DNA of 64,000 nucleotides from Rhodovulum sp. P5 (GCF_002079305.1 NZ_CP015039.1:3767501-3831500); one strand, 5' to 3'; shown: positions 7,868 through 17,524, counted from the stretch's first letter. Notes: generated by a model not told the origin, from the sequence alone. Translations and numbers: made by a program.

Positions 7868-8030
7868 GGTTTTTCCCCCGATCAGGCTTAATGCAGCCAG
7901 CTTACACCAATAGCTTACCATGATTTAAGCAAGTCGGCCAATTCTGATTCTCTGGTGAGAGGCGCCGCGGTGACAGGCCTGATGTGGCGACGTTGGCAGG
8001 AAAGAGATGCCGGATGGGCCGCACCGGTAC

Positions 8031-8060
8031 AAAGAAACGCCCGGTCGGTCGACCGGGCGT
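8031..8060 (-). terminator. Rho-independent terminator
   Basis: On the minus strand, 10-bp perfect stem ACGCCCGGTC / GACCGGGCGT with a 4-base loop, then TTTCTTT. It lies about 80 bases downstream of the DUF2934 gene. Confidence 0.88.
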
Positions 8061-8138
8061 ATTCCGCCTGTGAATCGCGGTGTTTGGGGAAAGGCCGTTC
8101 TGCAGTGGGCATGCGTCCCGCGGACCGCGTGTTGGGGG

Positions 8139-8375
8139 TCAGGCGTCGACGGGTTGTTTCACGACCGCCTTTTTGCGGGCCGTCCGGGGTTTGGCTGCGG
8201 CCTTCGGTTTCGCGGCCTTGCTGCGCGACGCGGTCTTGGCAGGCCGGTCGGTGGCCAGACGGTTGCGGGCGGCTTCCCAGTGATCGAGGTCGCGTCCCTC
8301 TGGCTGGCCCTCTTCCAGCCACAGGTAAAAGGCGGCGGTGCGGATGTGGTCTTCGGGGATCTGAGATGTGGACAT
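8139..8375 (-). CDS. DUF2934 family protein with basic tail
   Basis: A 78-residue protein. The first half (IPEDHIRTAAFYLWLEEGQPEGRDLDHWEAA) is the DUF2934 motif: a short helix with W-EG-P-G-D-HW. The second half is a Lys/Ala/Arg-rich tail resembling histone H1-like or DNA-binding extensions. Function unknown. The start is uncertain: ATG at 8375 (MSTSQ) is chosen, but GTG at 8384 and ATG at 8402 are in frame. Confidence 0.75.
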   Translation of the reverse strand: MSTSQIPEDHIRTAAFYLWLEEGQPEGRDLDHWEAARNRLATDRPAKTASRSKAAKPKAAAKPRTARKKAVVKQPVDA

Positions 8376-8483
8376 GTCATTCACCAGATTTGCGTTCGGC
8401 ATCAAGGCGCGCCGCATCGCGCGCGCTATCGCAACCTTAAGGCGAGCCTTGGCGAACTGTCTATTGCAATCTCTGGTGATTTC

Positions 8484-8558
8484 TGGAGCGGGCGATGAGA
8501 TTCGAACTCACGACCCTTACCTTGGCAAGGTAATGCTCTACCCCTGAGCTACGCCCGC
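8484..8558 (-). tRNA. tRNA-Gly (GCC), copy 1
   Basis: Reverse-strand cloverleaf with acceptor GCGGGCG/CGCCCGC, anticodon stem TTACC/GGTAA, loop TTGCCAA (anticodon GCC), discriminator T and encoded CCA. Identical to copy 2, which starts 137 bp upstream on the same strand. Confidence 0.96.
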
Positions 8559-8620
8559 ATCCGCGAAATGACCGCGGGGTTTTGCCCCGCATGGCAACCG
8601 CTTTTCGCAGTTACCCTCTC

Positions 8621-8695
8621 TGGAGCGGGCGATGAGATTCGAACTCACGACCCTTACCTTGGCAAGGTAATGCTCTACCCCTGAGCTACGCCCGC
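8621..8695 (-). tRNA. tRNA-Gly (GCC), copy 2
   Basis: Identical 75-base tRNA-Gly(GCC) with encoded CCA. A GCGGGG-TTTT-CCCCGC hairpin lies between the two copies (8574-8590). Probably one precursor transcript. Confidence 0.96.
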
Positions 8696-8827
8696 ATCCG
8701 AGAGTGGGGTGCGGTCTAAACGTGAATTGCGAGGGCTTCAAGAGAAAAAATGACCCGTCGCGGACGATCCGTTGGGCGTGGGCGGCGCGACCTTGCGGGG
8801 TCGTCGCCGCCATCGCCATTTGTCCCG

Positions 8828-11800
8828 TCACTCGAATTCGATCAGCAGGTCCTTGGCGTCGATCTGGGCGCCGGGGCTGACATGGACGGCCTTGATGGTG
8901 CCATCGCGTTCCGCATGCAGGCCGGTTTCCATCTTCATTGCCTCGATGGTCAACAACAGATCGCCGTCCTTGACCGTCTGACCCGGGGAGACAACGACCG
9001 AGGCCACCGCACCGGGCATCGGCGCGCCGACATGGGCCGTATTGCCAAGCTCGACCTTGGGGCGTTTGGCAACGGTGGCCTTGGCCTTGCGGTCGGGAAC
9101 GCGGATCACGCGCGGCTGGCCGTTCAGTTCGAAGAACACCCGCGCCTCGCCGTCCTCGTTCGTGTCACCCACGGCCTGCAGGCGGATTTCCAGCGTCTTG
9201 CCGGGATCGATTTCCGCCGTGATCTCCTCGCCCGAATCCATCCCGTAGAAGAAGGTTCGCGTGGGCAGGGTGCGCACGGGGCCGTATTGCGAATGGCGTG
9301 CGGTGTAGTCGGTGAAGACCTTGGGATACATCAGGTATCCGTGCACATCCTCACTGTCGAAGTCGAGTTCGGGGAACTTCTCTTTCAACTCGCCCCGGAT
9401 GGCCTCGTAGTCGGCCGGGTCCAGATGCTTGCCCGGCCGTTCCAGGTTCGGGGCCTCGCCCTTGAGAATCTTCTTCTGGATGCCTTCCGGGAACCCGCCC
9501 GGCGGCTGCCCCAGATTGCCGCGCATCATGTCGACGACGGAATCGGGGAAGGCGACGTCCTTGTCAGGGTCTTCCACCTCGGCACGGCTCAGGCCCTGGC
9601 TGACCATCATCAGCGCCATGTCGCCCACAACCTTGGATGACGGTGTCACCTTCACGATGTCGCCGAACATCTGGTTTACGTCGGCATAGGTTTCGGCCAC
9701 CTCGTGCCAGCGATCCTCCAGCCCCAGACTGCGCGCCTGTGCCTTGAGGTTGGTGAACTGCCCGCCCGGCATCTCGTGCAGGTAGACCTCGGACGCCGGG
9801 GCCATAAGGCCCGATTCAAACGCGGCGTATTGCGCGCGCACCTGTTCCCAATAGTCGGAGATCTCGCGCACCGCCTCCATCTCGATGCCCGTATCGCGGT
9901 CGGTATTGCGAAGGGCTTCCACGATTGAGCCGAGGCAGGGCTGGGACGTCCCGCCCGAGAACGCGTCCATCGCGGCGTCGACCGCATCCACCCCCGCATC
10001 GGCCGCCGCCAGAATCGTGGCGCCCGAAATCCCGCTGGTGTCATGGGTGTGGAAATGGATCGGCAGCCCGACCTCTTCCTTCAGCGCCTTGACCAGAAGC
10101 GTGGCCGAGGCGGGTTTCAGAAGGCCCGCCATGTCCTTCAGCCCGAGGATATGGGCGCCCGCATCGCGCAGCGCCTTGCCCATCGCGACATAGTATTTCA
10201 GGTCGTATTTCGCGCGCGCGGGGTCGAGGATATCGCCGGTGTAGCAAATCGACCCCTCGCAGACCTTGTTGTTCTCGATCACCGCGTCCATCGCGACGCG
10301 CATGTTTTCGACCCAGTTCAGGCTGTCGAACACGCGGAAGACATCGACACCGGTTTCGGCCGCCTGCTTGACGAAGCCACGCACGACATTGTCGGGATAG
10401 TTCGTATAGCCAACGCCGTTGGAGCCCCGCAAGAGCATCTGCGTCATCAGGTTGGGCATCCGTGCGCGCAAGTCGCGCAGGCGCTGCCACGGGCATTCCT
10501 GAAGGAACCGATAGGCCACGTCGAAGGTGGCGCCGCCCCAGCATTCGACGCTGAAAAGCTGGTGCAGGTTGTGGGCATAGGCGGGGGCGACGCGGATCAT
10601 GTCGATCGACCGCATGCGCGTGGCCAGCAGCGACTGGTGACCGTCGCGCATCGTGGTGTCGGTCAGCAAGAGCTGCTCTTGCTCCGCCATCCAGTCGGCC
10701 ACGGCCTGCGGTCCGAATTCATCGAGGATCTGGCGGGTGCCGGGCACATAGGCCTCGCGCCGGTTTTCCGGCGGGCGCGGGGTCTTGATGTCCCCCGGCG
10801 GCTGGGCGCGACCCTCGGTCTCGGGGTGCCCGTTCACTGTGACATCGGCGATATAGGTCAGGATACGCGTGGCCCGGTCGCGCCGCTTCTGGAACTGGAA
10901 AAGCTCCGGCGTCTGGTCGATGAACTTGGTGTGGTATTCGTTGTTCAGGAAGGTCGGGTGCTTCAGCAGGTTCTCGACGAAGGCGATGTTCGTGCTGACG
11001 CCGCGAATCCGGAACTCGCGCAGCGCCCGGTCCATCCGGGCAATGGCCGCCTCGGGCGTCGGGGCCCAGGCGGTGACCTTTTCCAGAAGGCTGTCGTAAT
11101 AGCGGGTGATGACTGCGCCGGAATAGGCGGTGCCGCCGTCCAGCCGGATGCCCATGCCCGTGGCGCCGCGATAGGCGGTGATCCGGCCGTAGTCGGGGAT
11201 GAAGTTGTTCAGCGGATCCTCGGTCGTGATCCGGCATTGCAGGGCGTGGCCCGAAAGCTCCACGTCATACTGCGTGGCGACGCCGGTCGCCTCGACCAGA
11301 CTTTTCCCCTCGGCAATCAGGATTTGGGCGCGCACGATGTCGATGCCGGTCACTTCTTCGGTGACGGTATGTTCGACCTGCACTCGGGGGTTCACCTCGA
11401 TGAAGTAAAACTCGCCCGTCTCCATATCCATCAGGAATTCGACGGTGCCCGCGCATTCGTAATTCACCGCCTCGGCGATCTTCTTGCCAAGGCTGCACAG
11501 ATGTTCGCGCTGGGCGGGGGAGAGGTACGGCGCGGGGGCACGTTCCACGACCTTCTGGTTGCGGCGTTGCACCGAACAGTCCCGTTCCCACAGGTGATAG
11601 ATGCTGCCGTGGCTGTCGCCGAGGATCTGTACCTCCACATGGCGGGCCCGGGTGATCATCTTTTCCAGATAGCCTTCGCCATTGCCAAAGGCGGCCTCTG
11701 CCTCGCGCCGACCCTCGCGAACCTTGTCCTCCAGTTCTTCGGGGCCGTTGATCGGGCGCATGCCGCGGCCGCCGCCGCCCCAGGACGCTTTCAGCATCAG

Positions 11801-12271
11801 CGGATAGCCGATTTCCGCGGCCTCCTTGCGGATCGCGTCCATATCGTCGCCCAGGACCTCGGTCGCGGGGATCACGGGCACGCCGGCCTTGATTGCCACC
11901 TTCCGCGCACTGGCCTTGTCGCCCAGCGCCCGCATGGTGTCGGCCTTCGGGCCGATGAAGGTGATGCCCTCGGCCGCGCAGGCCTCCACGAAATCGGGGT
12001 TTTCCGACAACAGGCCATAACCGGGGTGGATCGCGTCCGCGCCGCACATCTTGGCCACCCGGATGATTTCCTCGATGGACAGATACGCCTGCACAGGGCC
12101 CAGCCCCTCACCGATCTTGTACGCCTCGTCCGCCTTGAAGCGGTGCAGGCCCAGCTTGTCCTCTTCGGCGTAGACGGCGACGGTGCGTTTGCCCAGTTCG
12201 TTGGCAGCGCGCATGACGCGGATGGCGATTTCACCACGGTTGGCGATGAGGATCTTCTGGAACTCGGGCAA
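8828..12271 (-). CDS. pyc: Pyruvate carboxylase
   Basis: A 1147-residue biotin enzyme that makes oxaloacetate from pyruvate, bicarbonate and ATP (anaplerosis). Order: biotin carboxylase (about 1-450, starting FQKILIANRGEIAIRVMRAA, with the Gly-rich loop WGGGGRGMR and EVNPRVQVEH), then the HMGL-like carboxyltransferase (about 530-800, TDTTMRDGHQSLLATRMR), the PYC/OADA domain, and a biotinyl domain with EAMKMET near residue 1113 as the biotin-Lys site. The start is taken as TTG at 12271: AAGGAGAT lies 7 bases before it and the family N-terminus begins there. The upstream ATG at 12352 adds 27 unmatched residues. Confidence 0.95.
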   Translation of the reverse strand: MPEFQKILIANRGEIAIRVMRAANELGKRTVAVYAEEDKLGLHRFKADEAYKIGEGLGPVQAYLSIEEIIRVAKMCGADAIHPGYGLLSENPDFVEACAAEGITFIGPKADTMRALGDKASARKVAIKAGVPVIPATEVLGDDMDAIRKEAAEIGYPLMLKASWGGGGRGMRPINGPEELEDKVREGRREAEAAFGNGEGYLEKMITRARHVEVQILGDSHGSIYHLWERDCSVQRRNQKVVERAPAPYLSPAQREHLCSLGKKIAEAVNYECAGTVEFLMDMETGEFYFIEVNPRVQVEHTVTEEVTGIDIVRAQILIAEGKSLVEATGVATQYDVELSGHALQCRITTEDPLNNFIPDYGRITAYRGATGMGIRLDGGTAYSGAVITRYYDSLLEKVTAWAPTPEAAIARMDRALREFRIRGVSTNIAFVENLLKHPTFLNNEYHTKFIDQTPELFQFQKRRDRATRILTYIADVTVNGHPETEGRAQPPGDIKTPRPPENRREAYVPGTRQILDEFGPQAVADWMAEQEQLLLTDTTMRDGHQSLLATRMRSIDMIRVAPAYAHNLHQLFSVECWGGATFDVAYRFLQECPWQRLRDLRARMPNLMTQMLLRGSNGVGYTNYPDNVVRGFVKQAAETGVDVFRVFDSLNWVENMRVAMDAVIENNKVCEGSICYTGDILDPARAKYDLKYYVAMGKALRDAGAHILGLKDMAGLLKPASATLLVKALKEEVGLPIHFHTHDTSGISGATILAAADAGVDAVDAAMDAFSGGTSQPCLGSIVEALRNTDRDTGIEMEAVREISDYWEQVRAQYAAFESGLMAPASEVYLHEMPGGQFTNLKAQARSLGLEDRWHEVAETYADVNQMFGDIVKVTPSSKVVGDMALMMVSQGLSRAEVEDPDKDVAFPDSVVDMMRGNLGQPPGGFPEGIQKKILKGEAPNLERPGKHLDPADYEAIRGELKEKFPELDFDSEDVHGYLMYPKVFTDYTARHSQYGPVRTLPTRTFFYGMDSGEEITAEIDPGKTLEIRLQAVGDTNEDGEARVFFELNGQPRVIRVPDRKAKATVAKRPKVELGNTAHVGAPMPGAVASVVVSPGQTVKDGDLLLTIEAMKMETGLHAERDGTIKAVHVSPGAQIDAKDLLIEFE

Positions 12272-12428
12272 GGGCGGGATCTCCTTGGGAACTGTCCGTG
12301 CGGATACCGGCAACGGCGTAAGGTCGTTTACCGGTATATCTTGGTATGCCAAAGGCGCAAGAGGCCGCGGCCTTCGTCGGTACGCTCAAGCCCCTTGTCA
12401 CGGCCCGCGCCCGATGGTCGCACAAATA

Positions 12429-12460
12429 ATGCCCGATCCGGAAAATCCCGGACCGGGCAT
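12429..12460 (-). terminator. Probable terminator downstream of the sulfhydrylase gene
   Basis: ATGCCCG-x-TCCGG and CCGGA-x-CGGGCAT form a 12-bp stem with one mismatch. On the minus strand it is followed by TTATTTGTG. It starts 22 bases after the stop of the gene ending at 12482. Confidence 0.7.
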
Positions 12461-12481
12461 CAGAACGGTTTGCGCAGGTTG

Positions 12482-13768
12482 TCAGACCGCGGCCAGCGCC
12501 TGCTCCAAATCCGCGATCAGGTCCGCTGGATCCTCGATTCCGATCGACACCCGAACCACGTTGGGCGCGGCCCCGGCGGCAACCTGCTGTTCCTCGGTCA
12601 ACTGCCGGTGGGTGGTGGAGGCCGAGTGGATCACCAGGGATCGTGTATCGCCCAGATTCGCGACATGGCTGAACAGGTTCACCGAATCGACGAACTTCAC
12701 GCAGGCATCATAGCCGTCCTTCAGCGCGAAGGTGAAAAGCCCGCCAGCCCCCTTGGGGCAAATCCGTGCGACCCGGTCGTTATAGGGGGAGGACGGCAGC
12801 CCGGCATAGGTGACCGCCGCGACCTTGGGGTGCTTTTCAAGCCAACCGGCCACCTGCATCGCATTGGCGACATGGCGTTCCATCCGCAAGCTCAGCGTCT
12901 CGATTCCCATCAGCGTGTAATGGGCCGCCTGCGGGTTCATCGTCATGCCCAGATCGCGCAATCCGATGGCGATGCCGTGGAAGGTGAAGGCAAGCGACCC
13001 GAAGGTCTCGTGGAACTTCAGCCCGTGATAGGCGGGTTCCGGCGCGCTGAGCGAGGGGAACTTGTCCGAGGCCGACCAGTCGAACTGCCCGGAGTCGACG
13101 ATGGCGCCCCCCATGACCGTGCCGTTGCCCGTCAGGTATTTCGTGGTCGAATGCACCACCAGCGTCGCGCCATGTTCGATGGGGCGGCACAGGTAGGGCG
13201 TGGCAGAGGTGTTGTCGACGATCAGCGGCAGGCCCGCTTCGGCGGCGATCGGCGCGATGGCGTCCAGATCGGTGATATAGCCGCCGGGGTTAGCGATCGC
13301 CTCGCAAAAGACCGCGCGGGTATCGTCGTCGATGGCGGCCTTCACGGCATCCAGGTCGTCGAAATCCACGAACTTCGCCGACCAGCCGAACCGCTTGATC
13401 GTCTGTGCGAACTGCGTGACCGTGCCGCCATAAAGACGCGTCGAGGCCACGACATTCTTGCCCGGACCCATCAGCGGGAACAGCGCCATGATCTGTGCCG
13501 CGTGGCCGGACGAACAGCAGACGCCGCCTACGCCGCCTTCCAGCGTCGCGATGCGTTCGGCCAGAACCGCCACCGTGGGATTGGTCAGCCGTGAGTAGAT
13601 ATATCCCACTTCCTGAAGGTTGAAGAGCGCGGCGGCATGGTCTGCGTCGCGGAACACATAGGCCGTGGTCTGGTAGATCGGCGTCTGCCGTGCCCCCGTG
13701 GCCGGGTCGGGCCGCGCACCCGCATGCACCTGCAACGTGTCGAAGCCGTATTTTGGCGTGTCGTTCAT
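12482..13768 (-). CDS. metY: O-acetylhomoserine aminocarboxypropyltransferase (sulfhydrylase)
   Basis: A 428-residue PLP enzyme of the Cys/Met metabolism family. It makes homocysteine from O-acetylhomoserine and sulfide for methionine synthesis. The PLP Schiff-base Lys is Lys210 in VVHSTTKYLTGNG; YSRLTNPTVAVLAERIATLEGG and LPLIVDNTSATPYLCRPIEHG are family signatures, and the length is typical. The start is the ATG at 13768 with a GGAGG site 7 bases before; the frame continues upstream without homology. I looked for a SAM riboswitch in the leader and did not find one. MetZ (O-succinyl substrate) is the main alternative. Confidence 0.88.
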   Translation of the reverse strand: MNDTPKYGFDTLQVHAGARPDPATGARQTPIYQTTAYVFRDADHAAALFNLQEVGYIYSRLTNPTVAVLAERIATLEGGVGGVCCSSGHAAQIMALFPLMGPGKNVVASTRLYGGTVTQFAQTIKRFGWSAKFVDFDDLDAVKAAIDDDTRAVFCEAIANPGGYITDLDAIAPIAAEAGLPLIVDNTSATPYLCRPIEHGATLVVHSTTKYLTGNGTVMGGAIVDSGQFDWSASDKFPSLSAPEPAYHGLKFHETFGSLAFTFHGIAIGLRDLGMTMNPQAAHYTLMGIETLSLRMERHVANAMQVAGWLEKHPKVAAVTYAGLPSSPYNDRVARICPKGAGGLFTFALKDGYDACVKFVDSVNLFSHVANLGDTRSLVIHSASTTHRQLTEEQQVAAGAAPNVVRVSIGIEDPADLIADLEQALAAV

Positions 13769-14068
13769 CGGATCGCCTCCCTGCTTTCCCAATTTCGCCA
13801 GCAATACGAGATTGACTCCGGCGCGGCAACATCGCCGCGCGGCAGGGCGAAGTGTCGCGGGCGCATTTCTCAGTCGCCTAGGATCAGCGCGCCATTGTCC
13901 GCCTGCAAGGCGGGAATGCCGGGAACTTTGGCAAGTGCGCATCGGCGGGTCGAAAACCTGCTCCAGAGATTTGCTTTTCTCGAATTCCGAACACGCCGAC
14001 TTCCAGCCAGCGGCCAGACTGGATCGAAAAAAGCCTTCAGCGTCTCTTCCTTTTTCAGGTTGCCCGTC
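13769..14068. other. Non-coding gap, 300 bp
   Basis: Holds the leader of the sulfhydrylase gene and the region after the TPR gene. A GC-rich GCCGCGCGGC segment occurs near 13835-13850. No gene, tRNA or known riboswitch is seen. Confidence 0.4.
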
Positions 14069-15421
14069 CTATCTGAACACACCGCCGAAATTGCCGCCAA
14101 ATCCCTCCGACGGCATCCTTTTCCGATTGGCACTGGCAATTTCCGGATCGATTTCCATGGCGCGCCGAAAGCTCGCGCGGGCTTCGGGATGCCTGCCGAT
14201 TTTTTCAAGAGCCGAACCAGAATGATACCATGCCAGGGCGTAGTCTGGATCGATCTCGGTTGCGCGCCGGAACTTCTCTGTGGCCTCTGCAGGCCGCTCG
14301 AGATCGGAAAGGGCCTTGCCCCACCTGTACCACGCCAGAGCGAACTGTGGATCGATTGCGGTGGCGCGTTCTAAACTCTCTACGGCCTCTTCATACCGCT
14401 CCAGAATCGCGAGCGCGTGGCCCATACCGGCCCATGCCGGAGCGTAAAGAGGATCGATCTCAATCGCCTGTCGGAATTTGCCGATGGCGTCGTACTCGTG
14501 CTCCAAATCGCCAAGAACATTTCCCCAGTTGCTCCAGGGAAGCGCAAAGTCGTCCAGACCGTCAGCATCGCTGAATGCAATCGACTTCTGGTACCACTGG
14601 ATCGCAGCGTCCCGGTCTCCGCTGTCCGCCGACAAGATGCCCAGCAGGTTCGCTGCCCATGCCCGCTGCGGATGGCCGCGGGCAATGAGATCGCGTGCGA
14701 GGCGCGAGGCGGCGGACCTGTCGCTCGTGTCCTTGTTCTTGTGAAACACCGCCAGCGTGTAAGGATCGATCACCTTCATGGTTTCCATCGCCGCGCGATG
14801 GAAATAGTCGCCCGGGCTATGACCGCCGACGAGGCCGACATTGCGCACTTCCATGCCTTCCGGAGCGAAGATGCGCAGGCGTAGGCGTAATCCGGCCCAG
14901 TCGCATCGCGCCGTCTCGCAAACAACCTCCCCGGCGATACGGGTCTGCGGCAATCCAAGAAGCGTGCGCAGCATCTGCGTCAGCCCTTGGAGAGACAGGC
15001 CGGTGTCCGGATCGACGACGTCGATCTGGCGGCCAATTGTCGTCAGTGATGCCTGATCCTTGAAGGTGCCAGAAATCGTCTGAATGTCCGTGATCGCATC
15101 CCACAGCCGGTGCGCCGCCACCGTGCCGGAGAGCCCGCGCGCGGTCAGTTGCGGCGGCAGTCCGATTTCCTCGATGATCACCGGATTGCGGCGCAACTCG
15201 ATTCCCGTCAGCGCCACCAGCGCGACAACCACCGAGATAACCGTGAGATTGACGACAAGCGTGCGCAAGAAGATGAGAATGTCACCTATCCGGCGTACCG
15301 GGACAGTCAAGACGTAAAGGATGCGGTGCCACATCGGCACGGGTTTCCGTTGCGCCTCCTCCTCCGCGGTTACCAGCCGGACCGGGCCGTAGGTGACTTT
15401 GATGAGCGGCTCGTCAGACAT
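14069..15421 (-). CDS. TPR-repeat membrane protein
   Basis: A 450-residue protein. An N-terminal cytoplasmic segment is followed by one membrane helix (about residues 48-70). A non-repeat domain (about 80-215) comes next, then tetratricopeptide repeats from about 235 to 440 in 34-residue units: YDAIGKFRQAIEIDPLYAPAW, YEEAVESLERATAIDPQFALAW, PAEATEKFRRATEIDPDYALAW, HPEARASFRRAMEIDPE. TPRs bind other proteins; the partner is unknown. A single gene, with no operon neighbours closer than about 85 bases. Confidence 0.82.
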   Translation of the reverse strand: MSDEPLIKVTYGPVRLVTAEEEAQRKPVPMWHRILYVLTVPVRRIGDILIFLRTLVVNLTVISVVVALVALTGIELRRNPVIIEEIGLPPQLTARGLSGTVAAHRLWDAITDIQTISGTFKDQASLTTIGRQIDVVDPDTGLSLQGLTQMLRTLLGLPQTRIAGEVVCETARCDWAGLRLRLRIFAPEGMEVRNVGLVGGHSPGDYFHRAAMETMKVIDPYTLAVFHKNKDTSDRSAASRLARDLIARGHPQRAWAANLLGILSADSGDRDAAIQWYQKSIAFSDADGLDDFALPWSNWGNVLGDLEHEYDAIGKFRQAIEIDPLYAPAWAGMGHALAILERYEEAVESLERATAIDPQFALAWYRWGKALSDLERPAEATEKFRRATEIDPDYALAWYHSGSALEKIGRHPEARASFRRAMEIDPEIASANRKRMPSEGFGGNFGGVFR

Positions 15422-15507
15422 GACCCGTTCTCTCCCCCTTATTCAGAGTTTCCACCGGAAGGCGAGGGTCTGTCGAGTCCGGTTTTCCCGCGGCTGTCTT
15501 TGCAGTG

Positions 15508-16392
15508 TTACACCGCCCCGAGACGGGAAAGAATGCTGCGGAACTCGGGCATCTGCTCGGCGCCCAACCCGGCTTGTGGGGCAACCGGCAGGCCACAATC
15601 GAAACCCTGCAGCTTCAGCCCGGCCTTGATCGCGGCGGCGAGGTTGTATTTGGCAAAGGCCTCGTTCACCGACCAGAGTTGCCGCTGCAACTCCATCGCG
15701 GCATCCCACTCCTTCGCCTGGCAAAGGCGGTAGAGCTCCACGCTTTGCGCGGGCACGATGCAGGAGGGCCCCGCCATCCAGCCCAGGCCGCCGATCATCA
15801 TCACCGCCACGGTGATGTGCGAGGACGCTGCGAATACGCCGATCCGACCCTCCGTCCGGTTCAGAACACTCAAGAGCCGCCCGGTATTGGTCGAGGCGTC
15901 TTTCAGGTAAGCGATGCGCGGATGGTGGCTAAGCGTTTCGATGGCAGACAGCGTCAGATCGGACCGTTGAAAATTGGGGTTGGTGTAGATGGTGACTGGC
16001 AGGTCGGTCGCGTCGGCGACGGCGGTGAAATAGTCCACCACGCCGGCCTCGGGCACCGGGAAATAGGCCTCCATCACCGCGAGAATGCCATCGACCCCAA
16101 GCGCGGCCCAGTCCCGCGCCTGATCTGCTGCATCCATCGTGGCGGTCGAGGCGACGCCCGCGATCACGGGAACGCGGCCCGCCGCGGCCTGAACGACAGT
16201 TTCGATGACGTCGCGTTTCTGCTCTCGCGTCAGATACGCAAATTCGCCGGTGGAACCGAGAGGGCAAAGCCCATGCACGCCTTTGCCGACCAGGTGATCG
16301 CAAAGCCGCGCCAGCATGTCCCGGTCGACGGTTCCGTCTTCTCTGATCGGCGTGGCGATATAGGGGATGACCCCATGCAATCCGTTCGGCAT
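15508..16392 (-). CDS. Dihydrodipicolinate synthase family aldolase
   Basis: A 294-residue TIM-barrel class I aldolase of the DapA/NAL superfamily. Visible are GSTGE (46-50), the Tyr136 of YTNPN and the Schiff-base Lys164 in AYLKDAS. The sequence lacks strict DapA hallmarks, and such paralogues cleave or condense various 2-keto acids, so I do not assign dapA; a true dapA is probably elsewhere in the genome. Separate transcription is likely. Confidence 0.88.
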   Translation of the reverse strand: MPNGLHGVIPYIATPIREDGTVDRDMLARLCDHLVGKGVHGLCPLGSTGEFAYLTREQKRDVIETVVQAAAGRVPVIAGVASTATMDAADQARDWAALGVDGILAVMEAYFPVPEAGVVDYFTAVADATDLPVTIYTNPNFQRSDLTLSAIETLSHHPRIAYLKDASTNTGRLLSVLNRTEGRIGVFAASSHITVAVMMIGGLGWMAGPSCIVPAQSVELYRLCQAKEWDAAMELQRQLWSVNEAFAKYNLAAAIKAGLKLQGFDCGLPVAPQAGLGAEQMPEFRSILSRLGAV

Positions 16393-16473
16393 CCGTACCC
16401 TCCTTTGGCCTGCGCGCAGAGTGCCGCGCTCGCCCCAGAGACGGAAGACTGTCAGACGAAAAACGGGGGGAAA

Positions 16474-16557
16474 TGGTGGGCGACCCTGGAATCGAACCAG
16501 GCGTGGGTCTCCCCGGCGGAGTTACAGTCCGCTGCCGCACCTTGCAGCACGTCGCCC
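16474..16557 (-). tRNA. tRNA-Tyr (GTA)
   Basis: Class II tRNA of 84 bases on the minus strand: acceptor GGGCGAC/GTCGCCC, anticodon stem GCGGA/TCCGC with loop CTGTAAC (anticodon GTA), long variable arm, T arm CCTGG/CCAGG, discriminator A and encoded CCA. Position 8 reads G instead of the near-universal T. Confidence 0.94.
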
Positions 16558-16666
16558 TAAGTGGGGGGCTGAATACGCGGGGCGTGCGGACCCGTCAACA
16601 GGAAAATCCCTTGCGTCGGGCGGATCGGCCTTTCATGGTGCGCGCCTGTCTGAGACGGGGACGAGA

Positions 16667-17455
16667 ATGGCGAAAAAGCCCCAATGGGTGATCGACAAGG
16701 AACGCGGGCGCCGCGCCGCTGCGGCCGACACGCTGTGGCTGTTCGGGCTGCACGCGGTCCGCGATGCGCTGATGAATCCCGCGCGGGAAAAGCTGCGCCT
16801 GGTGGTTACGCGCAACGCGGCTGACAAGCTGGCAGAGGCCATCGCGGCGGGCGGTATTGCGCCAGAGTTGTCGGATCCCCGCAAGTTCGCCGCGCCGCTG
16901 GAAGAAGGGGCGGTACATCAGGGTGCGGCGCTGGAGGTCCGCCCGCTCGACTGGGGGAAACTGGCCGATCTGTGCGCCCCCGGCGACGGTGCACCCGTTG
17001 TCGTTCTGCTCGACCGGGTGAGCGATCCGCACAATGTGGGGGCGATCCTGCGCTCGGCCGAGGTTTTCGGTGCGCGCGCCGTCATTGCCCCCCATCGCCA
17101 TTCCGCGCCAGAGACCGGGGCTTTGGCCAAGACGGCCTCCGGTGCGCTGGAGCGTCAGCCCTATCTGCGGGTGACCAACCTTGCCCGCACGATGGCGGCG
17201 CTACAGGATCTGGGCTATGTTCTGATCGGGCTGGACGGCGACGCCGAGGTGACAATTGGCGCTGCGCTTCGTGAAACAACGCAACGGCCCGTGGGGCTGG
17301 TTCTGGGGGCCGAGGGGCCCGGCCTGCGCCAGTTGACGCGAGAGAGCTGCGACGGGCTTGCAAAGATCCCGGCGCAGGGCGCGTTCGGGTCGCTCAACGT
17401 CTCCAACGCGGCGGCGGTTGCGCTCTATGCGGCCTCGGAGCGCGAAGCCGGATGA
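16667..17455 (+). CDS. rlmB: 23S rRNA (guanosine-2'-O)-methyltransferase, RlmB/TrmH family
   Basis: A 262-residue SPOUT methyltransferase that methylates the ribose of an rRNA guanosine with SAM. An N-terminal substrate-binding domain (LFGLHAVRDALMNP...) is followed by the SpoU domain with motif 1 VVLLDRVSDPHNVGAILRSA, motif 2 LVLGAEGPGLRQLTRE and motif 3 IPAQGAFGSLNVSNAAAVALY, all of the trefoil-knot SAM site. The start is the ATG at 16667 (MAKKPQWV) behind GACGAGA. It follows a tRNA gene on the other strand. Confidence 0.92.
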   Translation: MAKKPQWVIDKERGRRAAAADTLWLFGLHAVRDALMNPAREKLRLVVTRNAADKLAEAIAAGGIAPELSDPRKFAAPLEEGAVHQGAALEVRPLDWGKLADLCAPGDGAPVVVLLDRVSDPHNVGAILRSAEVFGARAVIAPHRHSAPETGALAKTASGALERQPYLRVTNLARTMAALQDLGYVLIGLDGDAEVTIGAALRETTQRPVGLVLGAEGPGLRQLTRESCDGLAKIPAQGAFGSLNVSNAAAVALYAASEREAG

Positions 17456-17524
17456 AAGCGGGTGCACAGCCTCCACATCACAGTTCGATGATTGGACTGG
17501 AACCAAATGCCGCAGTTCCTAGTT

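Noticed and set aside
10043..13594. 1183-codon plus-strand frame opposite pyc and the sulfhydrylase gene
   Set aside because: Antisense shadow of two strongly supported genes; long open frames opposite GC-rich genes are expected.
13769..13868. SAM riboswitch upstream of the O-acetylhomoserine sulfhydrylase gene
   Set aside because: The leader lacks the conserved SAM-II pseudoknot elements; no supported fold seen.
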